From DATFYM01 sp035315065 (lineage in GTDB: Bacteria; Acidobacteriota; Terriglobia; UBA7540): DNA of 64,000 nucleotides. The notes under the pieces were generated by a model. The model did not search any database. It had not been told where the DNA came from and saw only the letters and a list, made by a program, of their open reading frames with translations. Shown one piece after another: positions 26,759-35,785 of this stretch. Every line of letters begins with the position of its first letter. Position 1 is the stretch's first letter. The position numbers were made by a program, and so were the translations under genes. The stretch is taken from positions 1 through 64,000 of the forward strand of contig DATFYM010000105.1 of NCBI GenBank assembly GCA_035315065.1. The letters run 5' to 3'.

Positions 26759-27327
26759 CGGTCGCGGTAAACCTCAACCGGAACCTTCTCTGGCGCCATC
26801 AACCACTGCAAGCAGTAGCCGTCGACCAAAGCGCGGATCGCGGCCGCGGCATCTTCCGGGCGGACCCGCCGAAACTGCTGCTGCGCGATGCCTTCGGCGA
26901 CAATCGCCATATCGCGGCGCCGGCAGTTCTCGAAGAACGCCGCCAGAAGCCCCCGGAAGCGCTCCGACCTGCCCGCCTGGGCTACGAAATCGAAGAGGAC
27001 GCGATAGAACTTGCGATTCACCTCGGCGCTATGAAACAAAAGCTCCATCTCCGCCGCCAGGCGCGCGCGAGGAGTGCCGCCGGCTTGGGCGACCTCGTCC
27101 AGGGTGTGGTCCATCTGGGTCAAAAGCCAATCCAGCACGCCAAACAGCAGCTCCTCTTTGGTCGGAAAATAGTAGAGCGCTCCGCCCTTACTCGAACCGG
27201 CCCGGGCCACCACCGCGTCCAGAGTGGTGCCCTCGATGCCTTTTTCCAGGATCTCGGCGTACCCCGCCTTCACCAAGGCATCGCGACGGCGCTCAGCAAG
27301 AGCAGGGTCAGCTCGGCGTGGACTCAT
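26722..27327 (-). CDS. TetR/AcrR-family transcriptional regulator
   Basis: A 201-residue repressor-type protein. The N-terminal helix-turn-helix is standard: ALVKAGYAEILEKGIEGTT, LDAVVARAGSSKGGALYYF and PTKEELLFGVLD (about 15-70). The rest is an all-helical ligand-binding domain with WLMAPEKVPVEVYRDRC near the end, as in the TetR_C subgroup that controls exporters and fatty-acid genes. It is translationally overlapped with the protease gene downstream, so autoregulation of that pair is likely. The promoter region is a CACAGAGG-type repeat cluster and no operator palindrome can be separated from it. Confidence 0.88.
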   Translation of the reverse strand: MSPRRADPALAERRRDALVKAGYAEILEKGIEGTTLDAVVARAGSSKGGALYYFPTKEELLFGVLDWLLTQMDHTLDEVAQAGGTPRARLAAEMELLFHSAEVNRKFYRVLFDFVAQAGRSERFRGLLAAFFENCRRRDMAIVAEGIAQQQFRRVRPEDAAAAIRALVDGYCLQWLMAPEKVPVEVYRDRCRAMLGSYLLR

Positions 27328-27440
27328 CTTTTTTCCATCCCCGTATTCATAGAACGTCTGGACGGATTATAGGCCAGGTTAGAGGCTCTGAGCCAGTAAA
27401 AGAGGAAAGTAATCGAGGCCAAGCACCGACTCGGAAGCTG

Positions 27441-27815
27441 TGAAGAAACTAAACACAGAGGCGCAGAGACACAGAGAAAGAGTGAGAAGATCGCAGTTAG
27501 ATCCCGTTTATCTCCGGACGTTCTCTCACGTTTTCTCAATTCTCTCTGTGTCTCCGTAAACCAAGGTCGTTATTTCTTGCTTTTTTTTGGCAAGAATTTT
27601 TCACAAATCGCGAGATTCGTCACGGCGTGCGAAAAAAAACTCCAACACGGAGATCCCAGAGGAACTCGCGGAGAAAACGGAGAAGAGCGCGCAACAAGCG
27701 GGTGGTCAACCACGGTATTTCTTCTCCGTGGCCTCTGTGACGGCCTCTGCGGCCTCTGTGTTGGCGTCTTGTTTTGGTTGCGGCCATAAGGGCTGCGCTG
27801 TGTCTCTGTGATGAA
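27441..27815. repeat. CACAGAGG / GGTTGCGGCC repeat cluster
   Basis: Two inverted units of the same family as 918-1114. The first is ACACAGAGGCGCAGAGACAC (27454) mirrored by TCTCTCTGTGTCTCCG (27541). The second is ACACGGAG (27643) mirrored by CCTCTGTGTTGGC and ending GGTTGCGGCC...GGCTGCGCTGTG (27776-27803). The 27328-27858 gap also has a TTCTTGC/GCAAGAA hairpin followed by T residues (27574-27603). I see no gene in it. Confidence 0.65.
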
Positions 27816-27827
27816 AGCTCCTTGTGC

Positions 27828-27833
27828 TACGAT
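27828..27833 (+). promoter_or_regulatory. Extended -10 box upstream of rlmN
   Basis: TGCTACGAT (TG at 27825, hexamer TACGAT) lies 25 bases before ATG 27859. It argues against the longer in-frame starts at 27808-27811, which lie upstream of it. No convincing -35 box. Confidence 0.35.
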
Positions 27834-27858
27834 AGGCTCCGAGGCCACAAGAACGAAC

Positions 27859-28989
27859 ATGGGTGCGACCGCCAAAACGAACCTCATCGGCCTTGGCCGC
27901 GACGAACTGGAGCGGCTGGCGGCGGAGTACTGTCGGGCGCCCTACCGAGGGCGACAACTCTACCACGCCCTTTACGGCCGGCGCGAGCGCGAGATCGCTG
28001 CCATCACCGATCTCGATCGCGAGTTCCGTGGCCTGCTCGCGTCGCGCTATCACATCGTCTACCCCAGCATTGCTCGTGTGTTTGTGTCGCGCGACGGATC
28101 AGTCCGCTACCTTCTCGCGCTGGACGATGGGCAGACGGTAGAGGCCGTCTACATGCCCACCGAGCAAGGCGACCGTGACCGCACCACCCTGTGCATTTCG
28201 AGCCAGGTGGGTTGCGCGGTCGACTGCAAGTTCTGTTTCACGGGATTGCTGGGGCTGAGAAGAAACCTCACGGCGGGCGAGATCGTGGGGCAGGTACTGG
28301 CGCTGGTGGTGGCCCAATCGATCCCGCCCAAGGCCCGGCTGAGCGTGGTGTTCATGGGCCAGGGCGAGCCTCTGCTCAACCTGGGGCCGGTGATGAAGGC
28401 CGTCGGCCTTCTTGCCTCCACCGACGGCTGCGGCATCGCCCTGCGCCGTATCACGCTTTCGACGGCGGGAATCGTCCCCCGCATCCACGACCTGGCGCGC
28501 GAACTGGTGCGACCCAACCTGGCAATTTCTCTCAACGCATCCAACGAAGAGCAGCGCAGCGCCTTGATGCCCATCAACCGGAAGTACTCGCTACGGGACC
28601 TGATGGATGCCTGCCGCGCCTATCCGCTGCGGCCTCGCGAACGGCTGACGTTCGAGTATGTGATGCTGGACGGCATCAACGATTCGGACGCCGATGCCCG
28701 CCGTGTCGCCGAGTTGCTGCGCGGCATGGCGGCGCGCGTCAACCTGATCCCCTATAACGGCGGCGCCTGGCTTGCTTATCGTGCTTCGCCGCTGGCACGG
28801 GTTCTGGGGTTCCAGAGGATTCTCGGCGAGCGCCGTGTTCCCGCCTTCATTCGGATCTCGCGCGGTCAGGACATCATGGCGGCGTGCGGCCAGTTGAGCC
28901 TCGTCGGCAGCGGCTCGTCCTTGGACAGCACACCCCCGGCCGTCGGACTCGGCGCCCCACCGTCAGCGGGGCCAGCCGCGCACTTGTAA
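27859..28989 (+). CDS. rlmN: 23S rRNA (adenine-2503-C2)-methyltransferase
   Basis: A 376-residue radical-SAM enzyme that methylates A2503 of 23S rRNA and A37 of some tRNAs. The iron-sulfur cluster motif C-x3-C-x2-C is CAVDCKFC (Cys119, 123, 126). The N-terminal accessory domain (about 1-90) is present, as are FMGQGEPLLN, RRITLSTAGIVP and the C-terminal RGQDIMAACGQL, whose Cys is the catalytic thiol together with one near the N-terminus. The length is typical, with a Gly/Pro/Ser tail of 25 residues. The start was chosen as ATG 27859 from homologue length and from the -10 box upstream. Confidence 0.95.
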   Translation: MGATAKTNLIGLGRDELERLAAEYCRAPYRGRQLYHALYGRREREIAAITDLDREFRGLLASRYHIVYPSIARVFVSRDGSVRYLLALDDGQTVEAVYMPTEQGDRDRTTLCISSQVGCAVDCKFCFTGLLGLRRNLTAGEIVGQVLALVVAQSIPPKARLSVVFMGQGEPLLNLGPVMKAVGLLASTDGCGIALRRITLSTAGIVPRIHDLARELVRPNLAISLNASNEEQRSALMPINRKYSLRDLMDACRAYPLRPRERLTFEYVMLDGINDSDADARRVAELLRGMAARVNLIPYNGGAWLAYRASPLARVLGFQRILGERRVPAFIRISRGQDIMAACGQLSLVGSGSSLDSTPPAVGLGAPPSAGPAAHL

Positions 28990-29027
28990 CGACGTAGGAC
29001 GTGGAAAAAAGGACAAGGAGAACTGTG

Positions 29028-30068
29028 TTACTGGACCTTGATCAGCGGCCGGGTCTTGGCGATCACCTCGCCGATCTCCTGCGCGGGTACGTCGCGTTCA
29101 GTGAGGGCAGCCAGGCACCTGGCAACATCCCTTGCGGCTATCGAGAGCAGCAGCCCACCGGAGGTCTGCGGATCATAGAGCAGGTTCCGAATTTCCTCTG
29201 GGATCTCGTCTGCGAACTCGACACAACCGCAGATGAAATCCATATTGCGTTTGAGCCCGCCGGGAAGATAGCCCTCGCGAGAGCACTCCAGCGCTTCCGG
29301 CAGAAACTTCACGTGCCGGTGGTCGAGCACGAGGCTGACCTTGCTGCCAGCGGCCAGCTCGCGAGCGTGGCCGAGCAGGCCGAAGCCCGTGATGTCCGTG
29401 GCGGCATGAACTTCGAATTCGAGCGCCACCTCGCTTGCCGTGCGGTTCAGCGCACACATCGAGTCCACGGCCACCGTCACCGCGGATTCGCCGGCGCGTC
29501 CCTTCTTGATGGCGGTACCGAGAATGCCGGTGCCGAGGCGCTTGGTAAGAATCAGGAGGTCACCGACGCGCGCCGAAGAATTGGTGAGCACGCGCGACGG
29601 ATTGATGAGCCCGGTGACGGCGTAGCCGAACTTGATCTCGTCGTCGCCGATCGAGTGCCCGCCGATGACCGCGCAGCCGGCTTCCTGCATTTTGGCGAGG
29701 CCGCCTTGCAGAATCTTCTCCAGGATCTCGATACCCTCATTCTTATTGGGAAAACCAACGATGGAAAGCGCCGAGATCGGCCGCCCGCCCATGGCGTAAA
29801 CATCACTCAAGGAGTTGGCGGCGGCGATCTGCCCGAACGTGTAAGGATCATCGACGATGGGGGTGAAGAAGTCGACTGTCTGCACCAGCGCCAAGTCGTC
29901 GGTGAGTCGATACACTCCGGCGTCGTCGGCGGTGTCGAAGCCAACCAGGACGTTTGGGTCGGTTTGTTTCGGCAGCTTGCTGAGCACCGAGTCCAAAATA
30001 CTTGGACTCAACTTGGCCGCTCAACCCGCCGCTTTCACCATCGCGGTGAGGCGCGTGCGTTCGTCCAT
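29028..30068 (-). CDS. selD: Selenide, water dikinase with in-frame UGA selenocysteine
   Basis: A 346-residue enzyme that makes selenophosphate from selenide and ATP, the selenium donor for selenocysteine and selenouridine. The frame must be read through a TGA at 30021-30023, which falls at residue 16 in KAAG-U-AAKLSP, exactly the active-site Cys/Sec position of the family. Downstream are KLPKQTDPNVLVGFDTADDAG, VQTVDFFTPIVDDP, GGHSIGDDEIKFGYAVTG and YDPQTSGGLL, all canonical AIRS/PurM-type signatures. The TGA is followed by a SECIS-like hairpin. The start ATG 30068 is six bases after a perfect TATAAT. A gene caller that stops at TGA would begin at 30011 and lose the catalytic residue. SelA, SelB and tRNA-Sec are not in this window. 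Confidence 0.9.
29989..30009 (-). promoter_or_regulatory. Bacterial SECIS-like hairpin after the selD UGA
   Basis: On the coding strand a perfect eight-base-pair stem (GAGTCCAA with TTGGACTC) closes the five-base loop GTATT. The loop begins with G followed by U, as in bacterial SECIS elements, and lies 19 bases after the UGA, within the usual 16-37 range. This supports decoding of the TGA as selenocysteine. Confidence 0.75.
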
Positions 30069-30074
30069 GTTCGA

Positions 30075-30080
30075 ATTATA
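30075..30080 (-). promoter_or_regulatory. -10 box giving a leaderless selD transcript
   Basis: TATAAT on the minus strand ends six bases before the selD ATG, so transcription should start at or next to the A of ATG. No -35 match is clear; the upstream DNA is the palindromic repeat at 30092-30185. Confidence 0.5.
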
Positions 30081-30091
30081 TACACCTGCCC

Positions 30092-30185
30092 GATCTGGAG
30101 TGCGGCAGCTTGCTGCCGCTTTGTTTTGATAGCTGCTCAGCGTGGCCACGGGAAAAAGCGGCAGCAAGCTGCCGCACTCCAGATC
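30092..30185. repeat. Inverted GGAGTGCGGCAGC repeat (REP-like)
   Basis: GATCTGGAGTGCGGCAGC on the left and GCTGCCGCACTCCAGATC on the right are perfect reverse complements, each also containing the internal palindrome GCGGCAGCAAGCTGCCGC or its variant. The same sequence family lies beside a transposase fragment at 48699-48980. Confidence 0.75.
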
Positions 30186-30212
30186 AAGGCTCACTCACTC
30201 CACTACGCCACT

Positions 30213-33200
30213 TCAGTAAGTCAACTTCAACGAGAATTGCAGTTGCCGGGATGTGCCTGCGGTCTTCGAGATCACCCCGAAGCCCGTGCCCCGCACCACG
30301 TTCGCCGGCAGACCAAAGTTCACCAGGTTGAAGACGTTAAAAAACTCGGCCCGGAACTGGAGGGTGGCGGCCTCGCTCGAACCCCTACGGCCGAAACTGG
30401 TGTCTTTAATCAACGCCACGTCGAAGTCCTGGTATGCCGGACCGCGGAAGGTGTCGCGTCCAAGCGTCCCCAGTCGTCCCCGGTTCGGACCCGTCCCGCC
30501 CGGCACGCCAATCGGGATATCGAAGAAAGAAGCGTTATCGGCTCCCAGGCCAAAATAATCCTCGCGCACCTTGCGGCTGGTGGAAAAGACGGGCGTCCCA
30601 ACCTGATCGGGACGATCCGCGCCACTGGAGCCGAAGCCGCTTTGCTGGATGCCCGAATACACGGTGAAAGGTGATCCGGAGGTCAGGGTACTGATATTCA
30701 GGAATTGCCACCCTGACGTGAGATGGCTGCCCAGCGGCTGCAGGAAGCCGACCCGATCGAAAGGCAGCACCTGAATCAGGTTGAACACGAGGATATGCGT
30801 GACGTCAAACGTCGACGGTCCCTCGTCGGACGCCGGATCCCACGGATTTTGCGGGAAAGCGAGCTGGACATTGCCCGCCCCGCCCACCGACGGCCCCAAG
30901 AGGCTGCTCGTGTCGTCGAGGGACTTGGAGAAGGTGTAGTTCGCCGAGAAGCCCAGCCCGTAACGGCCGGACGTTTTCGACGCGGACGCCTGCAAGGAAT
31001 GAAAGGTTGAATGCGATCGGCTGCTGATCATCGTCTCCTGGGCGATTCCGCCTGTTACCTTCCCTGCAGCGTCGAACTGGGTGAAGGGCGCAAAGGCTGG
31101 GTCGGCGCCGCCGTAGCTATTGGGAAAGATGGTGCCGGGCAAGTGCACACCCATGGTGGCGACGTAGTCCGCGCTCACCTTCAGGTCGCCGAAACTGTGC
31201 TCCAAGCCGGCGGAATAAGTGGCCACATAGCCGTACCCGAAATTGCGGGCGATACCAAAGATCGTGAGGGGATTGAGCTGGTGGCCTGGGCTCAACGCCG
31301 CCAGATCCTCTTCGAAGCGCTGCAGGTCGATCACCGTGTTGGCAGGCACGTCTTTGGTGTTGCCGGTGGTAAATATCAAGTTCCCTTGCGGCGTGTGGAC
31401 CGGCGGCACATTGAACTTCGTCGACGTAGTCTGGAACGGGACCGGCGCGCCGGGCAAAGCCGCGATGTAGGGGCTGAAGGCCATGGGGATGCTGCCGGTA
31501 AGAAAATTGTCCTGCCAAAGGTTCGGCAACACGGTTACGATGGAGCCGCCGCCGTGGACGCTGGTTTGATTCGTCGCCTGCCAGTCGACCGAAATGCGCG
31601 GCCCCCATCCGTTCAGGTCATCGTCGTAGGGTGGCTGAGGGTTAAAGACAAAGATCTGGTACGCGCCAGGGTCCCAATATCGCGCCGGCTTTCCGCCTGG
31701 TCCCAGCAGGCGGGGCCCCGAGGTGAGGTTGTTCGGTTCGTGTATGGGCGTGTCCACCTCGTAGCGGAGGCCGTAGGTCATGCTGAAACGTGGCGTCCCC
31801 TTCCAGGTATCCTGAAAGTAGAAGTTATAAGCCTCGCGCTGGGTTTGCTCCTCGTCGATGTGATCGCCTTGCGGGAACCCGGGCGAGGCCACCCAGTTCG
31901 TGTAGGAGAAAGGCGTGGCGGTAAGGAGACCGGTGAGCGAGTCCGGCAAAGGATCGCCCGGCCGGATATTGTGCGTGCCGCTGGCCGAGGTGACGCTGAT
32001 GGGCGAGTATGCCGTCCCGCCGCCGAAACTGTAAGAACCGTTGGGGCTGATCCCGAACACGGTGGCGTCGCGGTTGAAGCGCGCCTCGAATCCCGCCGCG
32101 AAGGTGTGCAGCCCGTGGATCCACTGCGCGGTCTGCCGGATCTGGAAAAGGTTGCCGAACGCCTCGGTCCTGGTGCCGCCCGCGCCATTGAACGGCTCGA
32201 ACAGGCCATCCCCGAAATTCAGCGCCGGCTGGACGTCGTTGTGCGGCACAAAGGAGGGCGTGCTGCGCAAGTAGCCTAGAGTGCTCTCGAGCACCAGGTT
32301 GGACCACAGGGTGCGCGTGTAGTGCAATCCTACGTTCCGCTGGTTGTCCACAAAGGTGGTGGCGAAGCTGGGATCGATCGCCGTCTGGCTGGGATTGGTC
32401 AGGGGACCATCGGTGTTATCCATATTGAAACGGGCGAAGAGCCGCGCCTTGTCCGAAAGCTTGTGGTCGATGCGGATGGAGAACTGGTCGCTCGTCGTCG
32501 TCACCTTCGACGACGTAGCGTAGGTGCGCTCCCCAAACGGACCCAGGAGATCGTTAGGCAGCGGATACCCCGCGAGCACCGGCAGGATCGCCGGATTAAG
32601 CGGCACCGTCAGGGTATCGCCGGGATAGGTCAGCGTGTCAATTCCTTGCCGCTCCCCCGCCGTAGGTACGGAGAGCACCTGGGTGGTGCCCAGCACCTGG
32701 CGGAAACCCTGGTACTGCCCGAAAAAGTAAGTGCGCCCGTGACCGTCATAGATCCCCGGCAGCGCTACCGGTCCACCGAGGGTGAATCCGAATTCGTTGC
32801 GCTGGAACGGCGGGATGCGGCCGGGGCTCACGAAGCTGCGGCGGTCGAAGAAATTGCGCGCATCGAGAGAAGCGTTGCGTAGGAATTCAAAGGCGTCGCC
32901 GTGAATCTGGTTGGTTCCCGACTTGGTCACCACATTGGTGTAACCCGCGGCGCCGGCGCCGATCTCGGGGGGCATCACGCCGGACTGCGACTGGATCTCC
33001 TGAATCGCGTCCACGTTGAAGTTGGAAAACGTTGCGCCACCCAACTCGGGGTCAGTGGTGTAAACGCCGTCCATGGCAAAGACCGCCGCCGTACCGCGCT
33101 GCCCGTTGATGGCGAACTGCAGGGTGAAATTGTTGGCGCCATTCGTGTCGGTGGTGGTGCCGCCCGCGAGGGCCAGGAGTTTGGTAAAGTCGCGCTTGTT

Positions 33201-33656
33201 GAGCGGCAGGCTCGAGACCTCGCCGCTGGTCAAATGCTCGCCGCCGCCCGTCTGACCCGCCTGAGAGGACGCGCCTTGCGCCACGCTCAAAACGCGGAGT
33301 TCCGGTGGCTGGGAGGAGAGTTGCAATCTCGCGGCGAGGGTGACGCCGTCCGTGATGACCATGAGGTTCGCCGTCTTCCAAATCTTTCCACCGGCGCTCG
33401 CCGACAGTCCATAACTGCCTGCCGCAATGCTGGCGAAGGTAAACTCGCCTGTCGCCGCTGTCGTAGCCGTGTAGGCACGGTTCCCCGCGGTCGACTGGAG
33501 CTTGACGACGGCCCCGCCAACGGGTTTTCCCGCCTCGTCACGCAGCGTACCGCTCCAGGACGTTACGCCAAAAACCAGCGGCGCCGGGACCAGCGAGGCC
33601 AGCAAGAAGAGAGGGACGAAGCAGAACAACCGAATGCGGCCTTTACGATCTGCCAT
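30213..33656 (-). CDS. TonB-dependent receptor, Oar-like, with CarboxypepD_reg domain
   Basis: An outer-membrane protein of 1147 residues. A signal peptide (LFCFVPLFLLASLVPAPLVFG) precedes a carboxypeptidase-regulatory-like domain (GTLRDEAGKPVGGAVVKLQS, about 35-120). Next comes a plug domain (about 150-260, with AVFAMDGVYTTDPELGG and GYTNVVTKSGTNQIHGDAFE) and a long barrel whose last strand ends in LQFSLKLTY, with the expected C-terminal aromatic residue. These Oar-type receptors are abundant in Acidobacteriota and are thought to import plant-polymer oligosaccharides or peptides. No TonB box is clear and no SusD partner is adjacent. The barrel continues without a frameshift. It is transcribed alone, before a LytTR/LytS pair on the same strand. 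Confidence 0.92.
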   Translation of the reverse strand: MADRKGRIRLFCFVPLFLLASLVPAPLVFGVTSWSGTLRDEAGKPVGGAVVKLQSTAGNRAYTATTAATGEFTFASIAAGSYGLSASAGGKIWKTANLMVITDGVTLAARLQLSSQPPELRVLSVAQGASSQAGQTGGGEHLTSGEVSSLPLNKRDFTKLLALAGGTTTDTNGANNFTLQFAINGQRGTAAVFAMDGVYTTDPELGGATFSNFNVDAIQEIQSQSGVMPPEIGAGAAGYTNVVTKSGTNQIHGDAFEFLRNASLDARNFFDRRSFVSPGRIPPFQRNEFGFTLGGPVALPGIYDGHGRTYFFGQYQGFRQVLGTTQVLSVPTAGERQGIDTLTYPGDTLTVPLNPAILPVLAGYPLPNDLLGPFGERTYATSSKVTTTSDQFSIRIDHKLSDKARLFARFNMDNTDGPLTNPSQTAIDPSFATTFVDNQRNVGLHYTRTLWSNLVLESTLGYLRSTPSFVPHNDVQPALNFGDGLFEPFNGAGGTRTEAFGNLFQIRQTAQWIHGLHTFAAGFEARFNRDATVFGISPNGSYSFGGGTAYSPISVTSASGTHNIRPGDPLPDSLTGLLTATPFSYTNWVASPGFPQGDHIDEEQTQREAYNFYFQDTWKGTPRFSMTYGLRYEVDTPIHEPNNLTSGPRLLGPGGKPARYWDPGAYQIFVFNPQPPYDDDLNGWGPRISVDWQATNQTSVHGGGSIVTVLPNLWQDNFLTGSIPMAFSPYIAALPGAPVPFQTTSTKFNVPPVHTPQGNLIFTTGNTKDVPANTVIDLQRFEEDLAALSPGHQLNPLTIFGIARNFGYGYVATYSAGLEHSFGDLKVSADYVATMGVHLPGTIFPNSYGGADPAFAPFTQFDAAGKVTGGIAQETMISSRSHSTFHSLQASASKTSGRYGLGFSANYTFSKSLDDTSSLLGPSVGGAGNVQLAFPQNPWDPASDEGPSTFDVTHILVFNLIQVLPFDRVGFLQPLGSHLTSGWQFLNISTLTSGSPFTVYSGIQQSGFGSSGADRPDQVGTPVFSTSRKVREDYFGLGADNASFFDIPIGVPGGTGPNRGRLGTLGRDTFRGPAYQDFDVALIKDTSFGRRGSSEAATLQFRAEFFNVFNLVNFGLPANVVRGTGFGVISKTAGTSRQLQFSLKLTY

Positions 33657-33765
33657 AGTCCTATTAGATCATGTCAATTCGCGCTGCGGCGCACTGATTC
33701 AAGGGGACAAAGGGTGGAGCGTAAACTGGCCAGCGGAAACTGCTCTCTAGTCCCACTTGCAATTC

Positions 33766-34539
33766 CTACCCTTCTAACACCTCGCGCAATCGTGCGTACC
33801 CGGCACGGCTCACGGGAAGTTGCGCGCCGCTGGTTAGGACCACGACGTGCGTCTCCTTACCATAAGGCTCGATTTTCACCACCCGCTCCAGGTTCACAAT
33901 GTAGGACCGGTGTACGCGCAGGAAGCGTGCGGGGTCGAGCGCTTTTTCCAGACTCGAAATCGTCTGCTGTTTCAGATGCTTCTTGCCCTCGGCGCAGAGC
34001 GCGACGTAATCGTCCTGCGCCTCGGCGTAGTCCAGCTTGCGGACAGGGATCAAGTGCACGCGTGTTCCGTCCTTCACCACGATCCGCTCCAGGTATTGGG
34101 CCGGCGGGCGGGCCTCGGCCGCCAATTCCATAGGCGGCGGCAGCCTGCCTCCCAGCCGGTTGTCTCCCAGTCGTTCTGGCACCCGGTCCAGCGCCACGCG
34201 CAACCGCTCGGCGCCAAACGGCTTCAGCAAGTAATCGACGGCGTGCGCCTCGAAGGCGCGCAGGGCATATTGATCGTAGGCAGTCACGAAGATCACCGCC
34301 AGGTCGCTGCCGGTTAACTCCAGCACCTCGAAGCCGTCCAGTTTCGGCATCTGCACGTCCAGGAACAGCAGGTCGGGCTTCAGCTCCGCAACGGCCTTCA
34401 CCGCCTCGAAGCCGTTGGCGCACTCGGCCACAATCTCGACCTCCGGGTGGGCTTGCAGCAACTCGCGCAACACCTGACGAGCCAGGTCTTCGTCGTCCAC
34501 GACGATGGCGCGGTATCTGTTTCCTCTCTCGCTCGTCAA
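33766..34539 (-). CDS. LytTR-family response regulator
   Basis: A 257-residue transcription factor. The receiver domain has VVDDEDLAR at the start and the phosphoacceptor Asp in LLFLDVQMPKLDGF (about residue 58). The C-terminal LytTR DNA-binding domain begins near KDGTRVHLIPVRKLDYAEAQ and includes RFLRVHRSYIVNLERV, the family signature. The start codon is TTG at 34539, overlapping the TGA of the sensor kinase gene by four bases. That overlap decides the start and shows the pair is co-translated. Targets are unknown; the next gene downstream on the same strand is the TonB-dependent receptor, but 109 bases separate them. Confidence 0.9.
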   Translation of the reverse strand: MTSERGNRYRAIVVDDEDLARQVLRELLQAHPEVEIVAECANGFEAVKAVAELKPDLLFLDVQMPKLDGFEVLELTGSDLAVIFVTAYDQYALRAFEAHAVDYLLKPFGAERLRVALDRVPERLGDNRLGGRLPPPMELAAEARPPAQYLERIVVKDGTRVHLIPVRKLDYAEAQDDYVALCAEGKKHLKQQTISSLEKALDPARFLRVHRSYIVNLERVVKIEPYGKETHVVVLTSGAQLPVSRAGYARLREVLEG

Positions 34540-35606
34540 GCTCCACGCTCCCTTTTCTCAAGTGGCAGTGTCAGGCTCACTCGGAAGCAATCTCCCTCGG
34601 TGGTCACCACAAGGCCGGCGCCGTTTCCGTAGCAGGCCTCCAGCCGCTGCCGCACGTTTTCGAGTCCCATGCCGTTGCGCCGGCTCGGCAGCGCCTCCGG
34701 GTCGAACCGATTCTCCACGACAATGGAAAGGCTCTGCTGATCCTTCGCCGCCCGCAATCGAATCCAGCCCCCTTCCGGCAGATTGGAGACTCCGTGCGCC
34801 ACCGCATTCTCCACCAGCGGCTGAAGCACGAGTGGCGGCACGGGCTGTCCGAGGACGTCCGCGTTAACCTGTTCCTCGAAGGTGAGTCGTGTTCCGAAGC
34901 GCACCTTCTCCACGCGCAGAAAGCAGTCGATTAGGGCGATCTCTTCCTGGAGAGCGATCATCGACTTCTCGCCCAGTCCCAGGGTCCGCCGCAGGAAGTC
35001 TCCCAACAGGATGCACATTTCGCGCGCCTTGGCCGGGTCCGAGCCGGTGAGGGCACTGATGGAATGAAGGCTGTTGAAAATGAAGTGCGGATTCACCTGG
35101 GCCTTCAAGGCGCGCAATTCCGCCTCGCGCGCCAAGACCTGTGCCTGCGCTTCACGCTCTTGCGCCTCGCGTGAGGCTTCCACGGCCAGCAGGGCGTAGT
35201 GCATGACTACGCCCAGTAAGTAGAGAAGGACTCCGAGCCCAAAAATCAGCCCCGTCGCCTTCGCCGCTCGCCCGTTGAGACCGGCAAACGCCGGGAACTG
35301 CGCCAGCCCGGCGGCCAGAGCGCGAGCCGCCAAGACCCACAGCCCGCTCACAACCGCCGCCGCCGTCAGATGCGCCAATGCCGGCTCCAAGGCCACCGCC
35401 CGATTCAGGGTAGTGGTCCGGCAGGTGTACCACGAGGAAAGGCAGGCGAGTGCGTAGAGGAACGAAAGCGGTGCGCCGAGGGCAGCGGACTCCACCCAAC
35501 CGAGTCCGCCGACCACTTTGAGCAGATAGACGATCAGCGCGACGAGGGGAACCCATCCGAGCAGGTAGAGGCCGAGCCGCCGAAGGTTGCCGAGGATAGG
35601 ATGCAT
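34536..35606 (-). CDS. LytS-type sensor histidine kinase
   Basis: A 356-residue membrane kinase. Four or five hydrophobic helices span residues 10-155 (LYLLGWVPLVALIVYLLKVV, GLIFGLGVLLYLLGVVMHYAL), with no extracytoplasmic sensor domain. A coiled segment follows (REAQEREAQAQVLAREAEL), then the His_kinase domain with the phosphoacceptor in LKAQVNPHFIFNSLHSISAL. The ATPase part includes PPLVLQPLVENAVAHGV and GMGLENVRQRLEACYG. The domain order and PHFIFNSLH motif are typical of LytS/YehU-like kinases paired with LytTR regulators, which here overlaps its end. Confidence 0.92.
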   Translation of the reverse strand: MHPILGNLRRLGLYLLGWVPLVALIVYLLKVVGGLGWVESAALGAPLSFLYALACLSSWYTCRTTTLNRAVALEPALAHLTAAAVVSGLWVLAARALAAGLAQFPAFAGLNGRAAKATGLIFGLGVLLYLLGVVMHYALLAVEASREAQEREAQAQVLAREAELRALKAQVNPHFIFNSLHSISALTGSDPAKAREMCILLGDFLRRTLGLGEKSMIALQEEIALIDCFLRVEKVRFGTRLTFEEQVNADVLGQPVPPLVLQPLVENAVAHGVSNLPEGGWIRLRAAKDQQSLSIVVENRFDPEALPSRRNGMGLENVRQRLEACYGNGAGLVVTTEGDCFRVSLTLPLEKRERGA

Positions 35607-35644
35607 GAAGAGCCGTTGGTTACTCTTTCGAGCACGGTCAGCGA

Positions 35645-35785
35645 GAAGTCAGGAGACAGGAGTCAGGAGTCAGCATAAAGACCCGGAATTCCTTATGCTG
35701 AGTTCCATCGCTCAGTGAGCCACGCTCGGCGTGAGCGTCTTTATTCTGACTTCTGACTCCTGACTCCTGTCTCCTGACTCCTCTT
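35645..35785. repeat. Inverted heptamer array (GGAGTCA type)
   Basis: GTCAGGAGACAGGAGTCAG (35646) is mirrored by the CTGACTTCTGACTCCTGACT run at 35747-35783, with an inner inverted part AAAGAC/GTCTTT. It fills the space between the LytS gene start and the stop of the LiaF-like gene, which it abuts. Confidence 0.75.

Noticed and set aside
29028..30011. SelD truncated at its N-terminus, starting at ATG-like codon 30011
   Set aside because: Reading through the TGA restores the family's catalytic motif and reaches an ATG with a -10 box; the truncated version would lack the active residue.
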